Below, piece after piece: positions 1-10,047 of a DNA stretch of 64,000 nt. The stretch's first letter is position 1; each line of letters opens with the position of its first letter. The position numbers were made by a program, and so were the translations under genes. Source of the DNA: Paraflavitalea soli (GTDB taxonomy: Bacteria; Bacteroidota; Bacteroidia; Chitinophagales; Chitinophagaceae); NCBI RefSeq assembly GCF_003555545.1, contig NZ_CP032157.1, forward strand, positions 5,212,546 to 5,276,545, read 5' to 3'. Under the pieces are notes generated by a model. The model was given only the letters and a program-made list of their open reading frames with translations, was not told the origin of the DNA and searched no databases.

Positions 1-296
1 GAATAAAACCGTCGCGAATGTAGAATTAATTTAAAAACAAAACATTCATTCAGAGTGCTTTTTAATGCTTTGCTAATCTGCCTGCACAAACCTTTTTGCT
101 ACCGGTTATCTTCAATACAAATCAAAAAGCCTACCCGCCCGAAGGGAGGTTTGGAACCTATCAATCAGCCTTAACTGTATACGGGTATCAGGCATCCGGA
201 AACCTACCCAAACACCGCATATATGACCAGTGGTACTTTCCTCTCCTATCCTTTGAAACCCTTTTCCTTATCTTCATTCCATAAATAACATTTAAC
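1..296. other. Upstream region with no convincing gene
   Basis: This stretch leads into the metalloprotease gene at 297. One 62-codon open frame (96-284) lacks any family resemblance and ends just before the real gene, so I do not call it. TATCCTTTG near 247-256 resembles the Bacteroidota -7 box TAnnTTTG with one extra base, which makes it only a weak promoter candidate. I see nothing else. Confidence 0.5.
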
Positions 297-2855
297 ATGG
301 AGAAAACCCCCAGTCTGAGAAGATCTATTTTTCTGATGGTGGTTGCCGGAACTTTGGTTACGTCCGTTTCTGCTCAAAACAGAAGACCGGTTACGACGCC
401 TTCTGCGACCGACACCACTAAACCCCGTACAGCGCTTACACCCCCTGTTCCCCCCAAGCCAGGCCCTAAGCCCTACAAAGAAATCATAACCGATAAAGCC
501 CTCAGCCGTCAAGGGCTCTTTACCGTTCATAAAGTAGAGGACAAATGGTATTTTGAAGTGGGCGACTCCCTCCTGGGCAGGGATGTACTGGTTGTAAACC
601 GCATTTCCAAAGCACCTGCCGATACCCGTTCCGGTTTCTTCGGATATGCAGGTGATGAGATCAACGAGAACGTGATCCGCTTTGAAAAAGGCCCCAACAA
701 CAAGATCTTCCTCCGTAATATCTCTTTCTCGGTTTATGCAAAGGATTCTACGAAACCGATGTATAAATCTGTACAGAATTCCAATATTCAGCCCATTAGT
801 GCCGCTTTTGATGTTAAAGCTTTCTCAAAGGACAGCACCGGTTCTGTGATAGATTTTACAGATTATATCTCCGGCGATAACGATATCTTCTTTTTCGCCC
901 CCTTCTTTAAAACCGCTCTCCGCGTAGGCGGCTTACAACCCGATAAGTCTTATATCGTTGATATAAAGTCTTATCCTATCAATACGGAGATCAAAACGGT
1001 TAAGACCTATAGCAAAATGGCCGCGCCCTCCCCTATCCCTGGCTTAATGCCATCCGGACCTACGGGAAATGCCACTTTTGAACTTAACACCTCCATCGTA
1101 CTGCTGCCCAAGGTTCCCATGCGCCCCAGATACTATGATGACAGAGTTGCTTATTTTACCACGGAATACACAGATTTTGATGCAGATCCACAGGGTGTTA
1201 AAGACATCAGCATGATCACCCGCTGGAAATTGGAGCCAAAACCGGCCGATCTGGAGAAATTCAAGCGCGGAGAACTGGTAGAGCCTCAAAAGCCTATCAT
1301 CTATTATATTGACCCCGCTACCCCGGCAAAATGGGTTCCCTACCTTATTCAGGGTGTAAATGACTGGCAGAAAGCCTTCGAAAAAGCTGGCTTTAAGAAT
1401 GCCATCATGGCTAAGGTAGCACCTACCAAAGCGGAAGACAGCACCTGGAGCCTGGAAGATGCCCGTTTCTCGGCTATGGTCTACAAACCTTCTGATATTC
1501 CCAATGCCAGCGGTCCTCACGTACATGATCCCCGCAGTGGTGAGATCCTGGAATCGCATATCAACTGGTACCACAATGTAATGCGCCTGCTGCGTGACTG
1601 GTACCTGATCCAGGCATCACCCAGCGATCCCCGTGCCCGTAAAGCTGAGTTTGACGACGAGTTAATGGGGCAACTGATCCGTTTCGTTTCTTCTCATGAA
1701 GTAGGCCATACGCTCGGATTACCGCATAATATGGGTTCATCTGCAGGTACACCTGTTGAGAAACTGCGTGACAAAGCCTGGGTGGAAGCCAATGGTCACA
1801 CAGCTTCCATTATGGACTATGCCCGTTTCAACTATGTAGCCCAACCAGAAGACAAGATCGGCCCTGCAGGTCTCTACCCCCGTATCGGAGAATATGACCT
1901 GTTTTCCATTGAATGGGGTTACAGACCCATCCTCGATAAAGATGAAGAGGGCGAAAAGGCTGTTCTTAATGAATGGGCAAAGAACAACTACAACAATCCC
2001 CGTCTTCGTTTCATTCATCAGAATGGTATCGATCCCCGTGCTCAAACAGAGTCTCTGGGCGATAACAACATGAAAGCCAATGAATATGGCATCAAGAACC
2101 TGAAATGGATATTACCTAAATTACCAAGTTGGCTCAACGAGAAGGGTGAAAATTATGAGAACCTGAATGAAGTATACAATGAATTGATCGGTCAATTCAG
2201 CCGTTACCTGGGCCATGCCGCTACTTATGTGGGCGGTGTTTATACAGATGCTAAAACTACGGAACAGGCTGGTGATGTTTATACTGTGGTGCCTAAAGCC
2301 CTGCAGAAAGAGGCCATGGCCTTTATCCAGAAGAATTACTTCGAAACACCTACCTGGCTGCTGGATAAGAATATCCTGGATAAGATCTCTGCTCCTACCA
2401 GCGACCGCGTGAGCACGCTACAGGACGGATGGTTGGGCACTTTGCTGAGCACCAGCCGTATGCAACGTCTTATTTCTTCTGCCAACCGTGATGCGTCAGC
2501 TTATCGTCTCGACGAGTTCATGGAAGACCTGAAGAAAGGCATCTGGGGTGAACTGGCAACCCGCAAGCCGATCGATAACTTCCGCCGTAACCTGCAGAAG
2601 TCTTATGTTGAACGGCTGGGTGCTATTATTGCCCCTGCTCCTGCAGCCGGCGGTGGTAGCTTTGGCGGTATCATTATTTCTTTCGGTCCGGTAACTGACC
2701 CTAAGAAATCGGATATCGTGTCAGTAGCCAAAGGAATACTTCGCTCACTGAAAGCAGAAATTGCTGCTGCAGTACCTGCCTATACAGATAAAATGAGCCG
2801 GTATCACCTGCAGGATCTGAATGATCGTATCGGTAAAATACTCGATCCTAAATAA
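297..2855 (+). CDS. Secreted zinc-dependent metalloprotease (DUF5117/DUF5118 type)
   Basis: The protein has 852 residues. An N-terminal signal peptide ends near SVSAQ (about residue 27) and is followed by a Pro/Thr-rich linker. A DUF5118-like segment (about 60-110) and a DUF5117-like segment (about 120-320) precede the catalytic region, where HEVGHTLGLPHN at about residue 467 gives the HExxHxxGxxH zinc ligands and catalytic Glu of metzincin-like proteases. Length and domain order fit the large Bacteroidota family. It probably acts in the periplasm or at the outer surface; the substrate is unknown. The ATG at 297 places the signal peptide correctly. It is a single gene that converges on the permease gene, with a terminator between them. 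Confidence 0.9.
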   Translation: MEKTPSLRRSIFLMVVAGTLVTSVSAQNRRPVTTPSATDTTKPRTALTPPVPPKPGPKPYKEIITDKALSRQGLFTVHKVEDKWYFEVGDSLLGRDVLVVNRISKAPADTRSGFFGYAGDEINENVIRFEKGPNNKIFLRNISFSVYAKDSTKPMYKSVQNSNIQPISAAFDVKAFSKDSTGSVIDFTDYISGDNDIFFFAPFFKTALRVGGLQPDKSYIVDIKSYPINTEIKTVKTYSKMAAPSPIPGLMPSGPTGNATFELNTSIVLLPKVPMRPRYYDDRVAYFTTEYTDFDADPQGVKDISMITRWKLEPKPADLEKFKRGELVEPQKPIIYYIDPATPAKWVPYLIQGVNDWQKAFEKAGFKNAIMAKVAPTKAEDSTWSLEDARFSAMVYKPSDIPNASGPHVHDPRSGEILESHINWYHNVMRLLRDWYLIQASPSDPRARKAEFDDELMGQLIRFVSSHEVGHTLGLPHNMGSSAGTPVEKLRDKAWVEANGHTASIMDYARFNYVAQPEDKIGPAGLYPRIGEYDLFSIEWGYRPILDKDEEGEKAVLNEWAKNNYNNPRLRFIHQNGIDPRAQTESLGDNNMKANEYGIKNLKWILPKLPSWLNEKGENYENLNEVYNELIGQFSRYLGHAATYVGGVYTDAKTTEQAGDVYTVVPKALQKEAMAFIQKNYFETPTWLLDKNILDKISAPTSDRVSTLQDGWLGTLLSTSRMQRLISSANRDASAYRLDEFMEDLKKGIWGELATRKPIDNFRRNLQKSYVERLGAIIAPAPAAGGGSFGGIIISFGPVTDPKKSDIVSVAKGILRSLKAEIAAAVPAYTDKMSRYHLQDLNDRIGKILDPK

Positions 2856-2879
2856 GTACCTGGATCAGGAATAAAAAAA

Positions 2880-2914
2880 GGGTGGGTTGCTATGAAAGCA
2901 GCCCACCCTTTTTT
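2880..2914. terminator. Bidirectional Rho-independent terminator
   Basis: GGGTGGGTTGC (2880-2890) pairs with GCAGCCCACCC (2898-2908), with one G-T wobble, around a 7-base loop. An A-run lies on the left and a T-run on the right, so it can stop both the metalloprotease transcript and the opposing permease transcript. Confidence 0.85.
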
Positions 2915-2930
2915 ATTGATTAAAATGAGG

Positions 2931-4208
2931 TTATTCGTAGCGTAAAGCTTCAATCGGGTTGAGCCTGGAAGCTTTAATAGCAGGATACAGGCCTGCGCCC
3001 AGCCCCACCAGAGAGCAGATCACCACACCAGCCACCACCCAGTTCCAGGGGATTACAAAGCTGGTAGAAAGCAACAGGCCGGCGATATTACCTACAATAA
3101 TACCCAACACAATACCAATAACAGCTCCCAATAAACTGATTATAATAGACTCCAGCAGAAACTGTGTTTGTATATTCCCACGCTTACCGCCAATGGCTTT
3201 TACCAGGCCGATCTCTTTCGTACGCTCGGTAACAGCCACGAGCATGATGTTCATAAGGCCGATGGCGGCGCCTGCGAGGGTAATGACACCTATCAATACG
3301 GCGGCGATGGTAATAAAGCTCAGGTTGCGCATCAGCATCTCAACAATACTGTCGCTTTTATCAATTACAAAATTGTCTTCTTCTGAAACATTAAGCCGGC
3401 GTATAGGTCTGAAGATACCGGTAGCTTCGCCAATAGCACCATCCATCAGTTTGATATCGGGCACTTTTACCTGAATGGAAAAAGAAGCATTGGCATTGGA
3501 GTTAAAATAACTGCGCACATTGGAATAGGAAGTGATCACGGCATTGTCGAGACTCCGGCCCAGGGTGGAGCCCTTGGATGCAAGGGAACCTACAATGAGA
3601 AAGGGAATATTATTGATCTTGATGGTCTTACCTACGGGTGCTTCTATATTATCACCGAAAAACTTTTTGGCCACATCCCTACCTATCAGGCAAACATTCC
3701 GGCCAGACTGGACATCCAGGGCATTGAGGTTGCGTCCATAGGAAATGGTGAATCCATTGAGGTCGGTGTAATTCTCATCACCGCCCATGACCCATACATT
3801 GGGATTGGTCTTTTTGCCATCAGCGGATACAATCGCGTTCCGGCTGCCAAACATGTTCATACTCACCTGCGAAGGAAACTGGAAGGCGGCCTTAAAAGAT
3901 TCTGCCTGTAACTTGGTAATGGGCTTGCCCTGGTTGGACTTCTTTTCTCTTTTCTTGCCCTTTTGTTCTTTTTTGAGTTGTGAGCCACCCCCGAAGAAAT
4001 TACGTGGCTCCCGGAACCGGATGGTAAAACCGGTGGCGCCCATGGAGGAAAAGCTCTCCAGGAACTTTTGCTGGATGGCTGCAATGGCGGTATTGATACC
4101 TATTAGCGCGGTAATACCCAGCGCAATAATAGCTACTGTAATACCCGTACGCAACCTGTTACCGCGCACAGTTCTGAAAGCTAAGGAGAAGGTATCCCGG
4201 AATGTCAT
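2931..4208 (-). CDS. MacB-type ABC transporter permease
   Basis: The protein has 425 residues. A first membrane helix lies near residues 20-45 (the GITVAIIALGITALIGI region). A periplasmic MacB_PCD-like domain (about 45-270) follows, then an FtsX domain with three helices (about 295-415) that ends in the family's typical tail, YPAIKASRLNPIEALRYE. Residues 75-100 are unusually Lys-rich. Such permeases form mechanotransmission exporters with a separate ATPase for lipoproteins, antibiotics or peptides. No ATPase gene is adjacent, so the partner must be elsewhere. It lies just downstream of the nuo operon on the same strand, with no clear terminator between, so read-through is possible. Confidence 0.88.
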   Translation of the reverse strand: MTFRDTFSLAFRTVRGNRLRTGITVAIIALGITALIGINTAIAAIQQKFLESFSSMGATGFTIRFREPRNFFGGGSQLKKEQKGKKREKKSNQGKPITKLQAESFKAAFQFPSQVSMNMFGSRNAIVSADGKKTNPNVWVMGGDENYTDLNGFTISYGRNLNALDVQSGRNVCLIGRDVAKKFFGDNIEAPVGKTIKINNIPFLIVGSLASKGSTLGRSLDNAVITSYSNVRSYFNSNANASFSIQVKVPDIKLMDGAIGEATGIFRPIRRLNVSEEDNFVIDKSDSIVEMLMRNLSFITIAAVLIGVITLAGAAIGLMNIMLVAVTERTKEIGLVKAIGGKRGNIQTQFLLESIIISLLGAVIGIVLGIIVGNIAGLLLSTSFVIPWNWVVAGVVICSLVGLGAGLYPAIKASRLNPIEALRYE

Positions 4209-4254
4209 ATAATATATGTCTCACTAAAGTAAGAAATATTACTGAACAGCGGGG

Positions 4255-4273
4255 TACCATTGGTTAAATGGTA
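4255..4273 (-). terminator. Weak hairpin after nuoN
   Basis: TACCATT and AATGGTA form a perfect 7-base stem with a 5-base loop, just beyond the nuoN stop. No T-run follows on the minus strand. It may be a processing or 3'-end stabilising hairpin rather than a true terminator. Confidence 0.3.
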
Positions 4274-4279
4274 TTCACA

Positions 4280-5659
4280 TTAAAAGAAGTAGTTAAGCTT
4301 GTCCAACAGCCATTGGGGGAAAAGGCCCAATAGCACCACAATGGCAGCCATAATGACCAAAAGCGCCTTGAAAATCGACGATACTTCCATTTCCTGGGCA
4401 TCGCCTTCTTTAAAATACATGGCCTGTATAACGCGGAAGTAATAGTATACACTAATGGCGGCACACAGCACCCCTACGATCACCAACCACATCACATGGC
4501 CATTGCTCACCGCGGCAGCCAGCATGTAGAACTTAGCCATAAAGCCCGCAGTACCGGGAATACCGGCCAGGGACAGCAAAAAGATGGCGGTGGTAGCAGC
4601 CAGTACAGGCTGACGTTTGGCCAAGCCGTTAAAGCCTTCAAAGGTATAGTCCTTCATTTTGATCAGCACAGCAAATACGCCGATGGTGGCCACGCTGTAA
4701 GCCGCCGTATAGAAGATCAGTCCCTGCCGGCCGAGGTTATTGAGGGCTACCAGGGCAAACATCATGAAGCCTGCCTGGGCAATGCTGGAGTAGGCCAGCA
4801 TGCGCTTAACACTTTGCTGGAATACGGCTGTAATATTTCCGATCAGCAGGGTTGCTGCGGTAACAATCGACACCACCAGCTGCCAGTGAGGATGCATTTC
4901 ACCGAAAGCATCATCAAACAGGCGGAGGAAGGCGATAAAGGCAGCGGACTTAATAATGGTAGCCATGAATGAGGTGAACACGGTAGGTGCGCCATCATAT
5001 ACATCGGGCGTCCAGAAATGGAAGGGCGCTGCAGATACTTTAAATGACATGGAGAATAACAACAGTAAGAGACCGGCACTCACCATGGGAGTCAATGCAC
5101 CGGTGCCCAGGCTGATCGTTTCGAGGTTGAAGCTGCCTTTGGCACCATAGATCAGGGTGATACCCATCAACATAAGACCCGTAGAAAAAGAGCCCATCAG
5201 GAAGTACTTCAGAGATGCCTCATTACTTTTCAGGTTCCGTTTATCAGTGCCGGTAAGAATATACAAGGGAATAGACATGATCTCGATACCCAGGAACAAC
5301 ATCAGCAAAGTGTTGAAGGAAGAAGAAATGGCAACACCACAAAGGATAAAGAAGATCAGTGCAAAATAATCAGACACGCTACGGCCTACTTTTTCCATAT
5401 CGCGGCCCGACAAGATAGCGTACAGGAACGTAGAACCAAAAGCGATGGTGTTAAAAAGCAGATTAAAGCTATCGAAGTAGAGCATGCCATGGAGGTTCAC
5501 CTTGAACAGGAGGACTCCATTCATCTCCAGTATATTAACCAGGATCAGTAAAGCAAGCCCGGTCAGTGCCGTGCCGCGGATCACAGTATTATTCTTGCTG
5601 AATATTCCGCTGAACATCATCACTACACCCCAGATAGCCGATATTACAATTGCATTCAT
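4280..5659 (-). CDS. nuoN: NADH-quinone oxidoreductase subunit N
   Basis: The protein has 459 residues and is an almost entirely hydrophobic, antiporter-like membrane subunit of complex I with about 13-14 predicted helices. The family signature VKRMLAYSSIAQAGFMM sits near residue 285, and the conserved helix with Lys in KSAAFIAFLRLF lies near 235. It belongs to the proton-pumping membrane arm. It is the last gene of the operon, 21 bases after nuoM. Confidence 0.95.
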   Translation of the reverse strand: MNAIVISAIWGVVMMFSGIFSKNNTVIRGTALTGLALLILVNILEMNGVLLFKVNLHGMLYFDSFNLLFNTIAFGSTFLYAILSGRDMEKVGRSVSDYFALIFFILCGVAISSSFNTLLMLFLGIEIMSIPLYILTGTDKRNLKSNEASLKYFLMGSFSTGLMLMGITLIYGAKGSFNLETISLGTGALTPMVSAGLLLLLFSMSFKVSAAPFHFWTPDVYDGAPTVFTSFMATIIKSAAFIAFLRLFDDAFGEMHPHWQLVVSIVTAATLLIGNITAVFQQSVKRMLAYSSIAQAGFMMFALVALNNLGRQGLIFYTAAYSVATIGVFAVLIKMKDYTFEGFNGLAKRQPVLAATTAIFLLSLAGIPGTAGFMAKFYMLAAAVSNGHVMWLVIVGVLCAAISVYYYFRVIQAMYFKEGDAQEMEVSSIFKALLVIMAAIVVLLGLFPQWLLDKLNYFF

Positions 5660-5680
5660 AACTAAAATCTATGCTTTCGC

Positions 5681-7150
5681 TTATGATGGATGTTTAATTA
5701 TCATTCTTGATAAAATAGTATCTACACTACCCTGTGTAAGTTCCAGGAATGGTCTGGGGTATACACCGATCACCAGGATGACGATGACGAGTACTCCCAA
5801 TACAAACCGTTCGTTGAACTTTATATCCCGCATAGCGCCGGTAAGGGTATTGGTATTACCAAAAAACACCCGTTGTATCATGTTCAAGGTATACACGGCA
5901 GAGAGGATGATGGTAACCCCGCCTGCTGCTGCAAACACATAACCTACTTTAGAAACGGTGGAGTTAAATACGCCACTGAATAACAGGAACTCACCAATGA
6001 ATGCATTGGTCAGGGGAAGGGCAACATTGGCCAGGGCTACTACCACCAGCATGATGGCCAGGCCCGGCGCTTTCTGTGCCAACCCGCCCAATTCAGATAT
6101 CTTACGGGTATGCATCTGGCGCTCTATCAGTTCTACCACGATCCACATGCCGATGATGTTGATGCCGTGGTTAAACATTTGGATCATCACGCCTTGCAAT
6201 CCCTGATCGGAGGTTACGAAAATAGCCATACACATCAATCCCATGTGGGCGATAGAGGAGTAGGCGATCAGGCGCTTCAGATCATCCTGCTGCATAGCAA
6301 TCAGGGAAGCATAGATCATTCCGATCACGCACAGGAGGGCAACTGTATCACCATTGAGCCAGGTGGCCATCGGCAATACGGGCGCCAGCCAGCGCAATAC
6401 ACCAAACAGACCCATTTTCACCATTACGCCGCTCAGCACCATGGTCACGGCCGTGGGCGATTGTTCGTAAGTATCGGGCTGCCAGGTGTGGAAAGGAAAT
6501 ACGGGCATCTTAATGGCAAACGCAATAAAGAACAGCCAGAAGATCCAGCCCTGTTCTTTGGAAGTAAGTACTGCCTTATAGAAAGACTCCAGTGCAAAGG
6601 ATTGATCAGGTGTATGCAGGTAGAGGTAAATGATACCTACCAGCATCAACAGGGATCCAATGAATGTATAAATGAAGAATTTGAAAGTAACAGCGATCCG
6701 TTTTTCACCACCCCATTGTGAACAAAGGAAGTAAGCGGGTATCAGCGCCAGTTCCCAGAAGAAGTAGAACAACAAGGCGTCATAAGCCAGGAATACGCCC
6801 ATCAGGCCTGCCTGCGACAGCAACATAAAGGCATAGAAATTATGGGCATTCTTATAACTGGAATTCCAGGTAGCCACAAAGATCATGGGGAAGGCAACAG
6901 CAGTGAGCAGGCAAAGTACCTGGCCCATGCCATCGAGCCCTACTGAAAACTTACTGCCCAGCAAGGGTAACCATTCTACTTCGGTATGCAGGTTCGCGGC
7001 TTTATTCAAGACCGTAAGGCCAAGCAGGGAAACAGCCAGCGTGATCACCGTGGATAACAAGGCCCAGGTCTTCACCCCTTTCTCCCCTTTAAGGAAGAAA
7101 GCCGCCAAACCACTCAGCAACGGGATAACGATTAGTAAAACAGGTATCAT
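5681..7150 (-). CDS. nuoM: NADH-quinone oxidoreductase subunit M
   Basis: The protein has 489 residues and is a polytopic Mrp-antiporter-like subunit. It shows FFWELALIPAYF with the conserved membrane Glu (about residue 130), FPFHTWQPDTYEQSP (about 217) and DDLKRLIAYSSIAHMG (about 290), all typical of NuoM. It carries one of the proton channels of complex I. It lies 27 bases after nuoL and 21 before nuoN. Confidence 0.96.
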   Translation of the reverse strand: MIPVLLIVIPLLSGLAAFFLKGEKGVKTWALLSTVITLAVSLLGLTVLNKAANLHTEVEWLPLLGSKFSVGLDGMGQVLCLLTAVAFPMIFVATWNSSYKNAHNFYAFMLLSQAGLMGVFLAYDALLFYFFWELALIPAYFLCSQWGGEKRIAVTFKFFIYTFIGSLLMLVGIIYLYLHTPDQSFALESFYKAVLTSKEQGWIFWLFFIAFAIKMPVFPFHTWQPDTYEQSPTAVTMVLSGVMVKMGLFGVLRWLAPVLPMATWLNGDTVALLCVIGMIYASLIAMQQDDLKRLIAYSSIAHMGLMCMAIFVTSDQGLQGVMIQMFNHGINIIGMWIVVELIERQMHTRKISELGGLAQKAPGLAIMLVVVALANVALPLTNAFIGEFLLFSGVFNSTVSKVGYVFAAAGGVTIILSAVYTLNMIQRVFFGNTNTLTGAMRDIKFNERFVLGVLVIVILVIGVYPRPFLELTQGSVDTILSRMIIKHPS

Positions 7151-7177
7151 TTCAGATTTCTAAGTTTCGTATTCAAG

Positions 7178-9097
7178 TTATTTCTTCACAAAAAACTGTA
7201 TCACAAAAAAGGCGAGTATGCCCAGTACCATCAGCAATACATAGCTGCCTACCTGGCCACTCTGTAAGAGGCGCACCTGTCGGCTGCTGTAGCCGATCAA
7301 TCGTCCCACTCCATTCACGGTCCAATCGAGCACATCTTTTTCTACGAAGTTATTCAGGAGCTTGCCCAACCAGTTGAGGGGCTTTACAATGATGAAATTG
7401 TACAGTTCGTCTACATACCATTTGTTGGCCAATACTTTTCCAAAGCCTGTAGGCTCTCCCAGCTCAGGGCGCTTGCTGTAGCGGCCAAGGGCATAGAAAA
7501 TAGCGATCACGGCAATACCCACAGAAACACCCATGAGCATGTATTCGGTATTATGGTCCAGGTGGTGTGCATGTGCATGTTTGGCTGATTCGGCAAAGAT
7601 GGGATCCAGGAAATGCTCCAGGGAGTGTGCATTAGGCATCAACACCTCCGGAATACCTATCCATCCTCCGATAACGCTCAGAATAGCCAGTACGATCAGG
7701 GGAATGGTCATGGCTGCCGGGCTTTCATGGGGATGATGTCCATGCAGCTGCTCGCCACCACGGAACTGCCCTAAGAAAGTAGTGGCATACAGGCGGAACA
7801 TATAAAAGGCGGTCATACCTGCGGTGATCACACCTACGATCCAGTATACTTTATTTGCGCCGTAAGCGGCAGCCAGTATTTCATCTTTGGAGAAGAAGCC
7901 GGAGAAAGGAGGAATACCTGCAATGGCTATACATCCCAGCAGGAAAGTAATATGGGTAATGGGCAGGTATTTTCTGAGGCCGCCCATCTTGCGGATATCC
8001 TGCTCATGGTGCATGGCATGGATCACGGAACCTGCACCAAGGAACAACAAGGCTTTGAAAAAAGCGTGTGTCATTACGTGGAATACGGCGCCGGTGTAAG
8101 CACCAACTCCAAGACCCAAGAACATATACCCCAACTGGCTCACTGTAGAATAGGCCAGTACTTTCTTAATATCATTTTGTTTTAAGGCAATGGATGCAGC
8201 AAATATGGCGGTTGCTAATCCGATCACTGCTACAATAGCCTGCGTGAAAGGAGCCAGTGTGTACAGGATGTTACTGCGGGCAATCATATAGATACCAGCT
8301 GTAACCATCGTAGCTGCGTGGATGAGGGCCGATACAGGAGTAGGGCCTGCCATGGCATCCGGCAACCAGGTGTATAAAGGTATCTGAGCGCTTTTACCGG
8401 TAGCACCAACAAACAGCAACAAGGTAATACCTACAATAGCAGCACTGCCATCGAGGGTTGCGGCACCGGCAGCCACCTGGCTAAATACACCACTATAAGT
8501 AACGGTACCAAATTTATTAACGAGCCAGAAGATGGCCAGCAGGAAGCCAAGGTCACCAATCCGGTTCATCACAAAGGCTTTCTTGGCAGCATTGGTATAT
8601 TCTGTATTCTTGAACCAGTAACCGATCAATAAATAAGAGCAAAGTCCCACACCTTCCCAACCGATGAACATGATCACATAGTTGGAGCCCAGTACGAGCA
8701 GCAACATGGAAAACACGAACAGGTTGAGGTAAGCAAAATAACGGGCATAGTGCTGTCCCTCTTCTTCGTGCATGTAAGCAGCAGAATATACATGTATCAG
8801 AAAACCCACACCGGTAATGATCAGCAGAAAAATAGAAGACAGCTGGTCTACCTGGAAGGAGAAAGGAATGGATAACTTACCTACACTGATAAAATCAAAC
8901 AGGTTTACGACAGCCGTATGGCCTTGCTTTACCTGCAGGAAGATAAGCAAGCTTACTACAAAAGAGCCCAGGATCACGCCGCTGCCAATAACGCTGGTGA
9001 GCGATTTGGAAAGCTGTTTACGCAACAGGCCATTGATCAAAAAGCCGATCAATGGAAGCAAGGGAATTAACCACACTAATTGTAAAACATTCTTCAT
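7178..9097 (-). CDS. nuoL: NADH-quinone oxidoreductase subunit L
   Basis: The protein has 639 residues and is the largest membrane subunit. The motifs LPDAMAGPTPVSALIHAAT (about residue 245) and NDIKKVLAYSTVSQLGYMF (about 305) identify it. A long C-terminal part (KPLNWLGKLLNNFVEKDVLD, then a final helix) matches the lateral amphipathic helix that bridges the pumping subunits. His-rich stretches near 440 and 510 (GHHPHES, HAHAHHLDH) lie in loops. The spacer to nuoK upstream is 83 bases. Confidence 0.96.
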   Translation of the reverse strand: MKNVLQLVWLIPLLPLIGFLINGLLRKQLSKSLTSVIGSGVILGSFVVSLLIFLQVKQGHTAVVNLFDFISVGKLSIPFSFQVDQLSSIFLLIITGVGFLIHVYSAAYMHEEEGQHYARYFAYLNLFVFSMLLLVLGSNYVIMFIGWEGVGLCSYLLIGYWFKNTEYTNAAKKAFVMNRIGDLGFLLAIFWLVNKFGTVTYSGVFSQVAAGAATLDGSAAIVGITLLLFVGATGKSAQIPLYTWLPDAMAGPTPVSALIHAATMVTAGIYMIARSNILYTLAPFTQAIVAVIGLATAIFAASIALKQNDIKKVLAYSTVSQLGYMFLGLGVGAYTGAVFHVMTHAFFKALLFLGAGSVIHAMHHEQDIRKMGGLRKYLPITHITFLLGCIAIAGIPPFSGFFSKDEILAAAYGANKVYWIVGVITAGMTAFYMFRLYATTFLGQFRGGEQLHGHHPHESPAAMTIPLIVLAILSVIGGWIGIPEVLMPNAHSLEHFLDPIFAESAKHAHAHHLDHNTEYMLMGVSVGIAVIAIFYALGRYSKRPELGEPTGFGKVLANKWYVDELYNFIIVKPLNWLGKLLNNFVEKDVLDWTVNGVGRLIGYSSRQVRLLQSGQVGSYVLLMVLGILAFFVIQFFVKK

Positions 9098-9180
9098 AAA
9101 GCCAAATTGGAAGTCTGAAGCCTGTGGTAAAGGGTCCGTGCATCAACTGTATGGCTGGACCTTACCACTGATTTCTGATC

Positions 9181-9510
9181 TCAGTGTTTCAACCGGTTAA
9201 GGAAATTAACGTCTACTGAATGCACATTCCGGTACATCATTACTATGATGGCCAGTCCCACACTTACCTCAGCGGCTGCAACCACCATGATAAAAAACAC
9301 AAACAGTTGTCCATCAATCCCTGCATTGGGATTGGCAGCCACCCCTTTGAGGTGGTGCATTTTTGAGAATGCCACCAACAGCAAATTCACGGCATTTAGC
9401 ATCAGCTCAATGCACATAAAGATGATAATGGCATTACGGCGTGTCAATACACCGGCAATACCGATGCAAAACAGCGCAATGGACAAAACGATATAATATT
9501 CAATATTCAT
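9181..9510 (-). CDS. nuoK: NADH-quinone oxidoreductase subunit K
   Basis: The protein has 109 residues and three membrane helices. The conserved Glu in [15 protein letters not shown] (about residue 35) and the second Glu in [11 protein letters not shown] (about 75) are both present; these form part of the proton path between NuoJ and NuoN. Length is normal for the family. It starts 16 bases after nuoJ. Confidence 0.96.
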   Translation of the reverse strand: MNIEYYIVLSIALFCIGIAGVLTRRNAIIIFMCIELMLNAVNLLLVAFSKMHHLKGVAANPNAGIDGQLFVFFIMVVAAAEVSVGLAIIVMMYRNVHSVDVNFLNRLKH

Positions 9511-9526
9511 AAATACAATATGCTAA

Positions 9527-10030
9527 TTAATCTCCCTTCTTACCAATCACTACGGCGCCTACCATGGCGCTCAGGAACAGTACGCTGCTTATTTCAAAAG
9601 GCACTACATACTCCGTGAACAATACGGTTCCTAATTGCTTGATCAAACCGATCTCGCCCTCTTTCAGCTGGACCATGGAATTCTTCACTTCGGCATCTTT
9701 GAGGGCAGCCACCAGTACCAGCAGTAAACAACCGCCGGCCACAATACCGGCCATCCGCAGCCACTTGTTCTTTTTGGGCTCTGTTTCTGCGTTGAGGTTC
9801 ATCAACATGATCACGAACAGGAACAATACCATGATGGCGCCTGCATAAACAATGAGGTTCACGATACCCAGGAACTGGGCATTCATCATGATATAATGTC
9901 CGGAAATAGCAAAAAATGTAACGATCAGCCACAGTACGCTGTGTACGGGGTTACGACTGATGACAACCATTAAGGCACTGCCGAGTGCCAGTACGCTTAA
10001 AAAGTAGAATAATATTTCAGATATGCTCAT
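9527..10030 (-). CDS. nuoJ: NADH-quinone oxidoreductase subunit J
   Basis: The protein has 167 residues and about five membrane helices. The family signature NLIVYAGAIMVLFLFVIMLM, containing the pi-bulge helix, lies at about residues 58-77. It follows nuoI by 17 bases and precedes nuoK by 16, as expected for a tightly packed operon. Confidence 0.95.
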   Translation of the reverse strand: MSISEILFYFLSVLALGSALMVVISRNPVHSVLWLIVTFFAISGHYIMMNAQFLGIVNLIVYAGAIMVLFLFVIMLMNLNAETEPKKNKWLRMAGIVAGGCLLLVLVAALKDAEVKNSMVQLKEGEIGLIKQLGTVLFTEYVVPFEISSVLFLSAMVGAVVIGKKGD

Positions 10031-10047
10031 TTGAAGTTTGCGGTGGT

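Noticed and set aside
96-284. 62-codon open frame upstream of the metalloprotease
   Set aside because: No family resemblance, no promoter or ribosome-binding site, and an amino-acid mix unlike real proteins.
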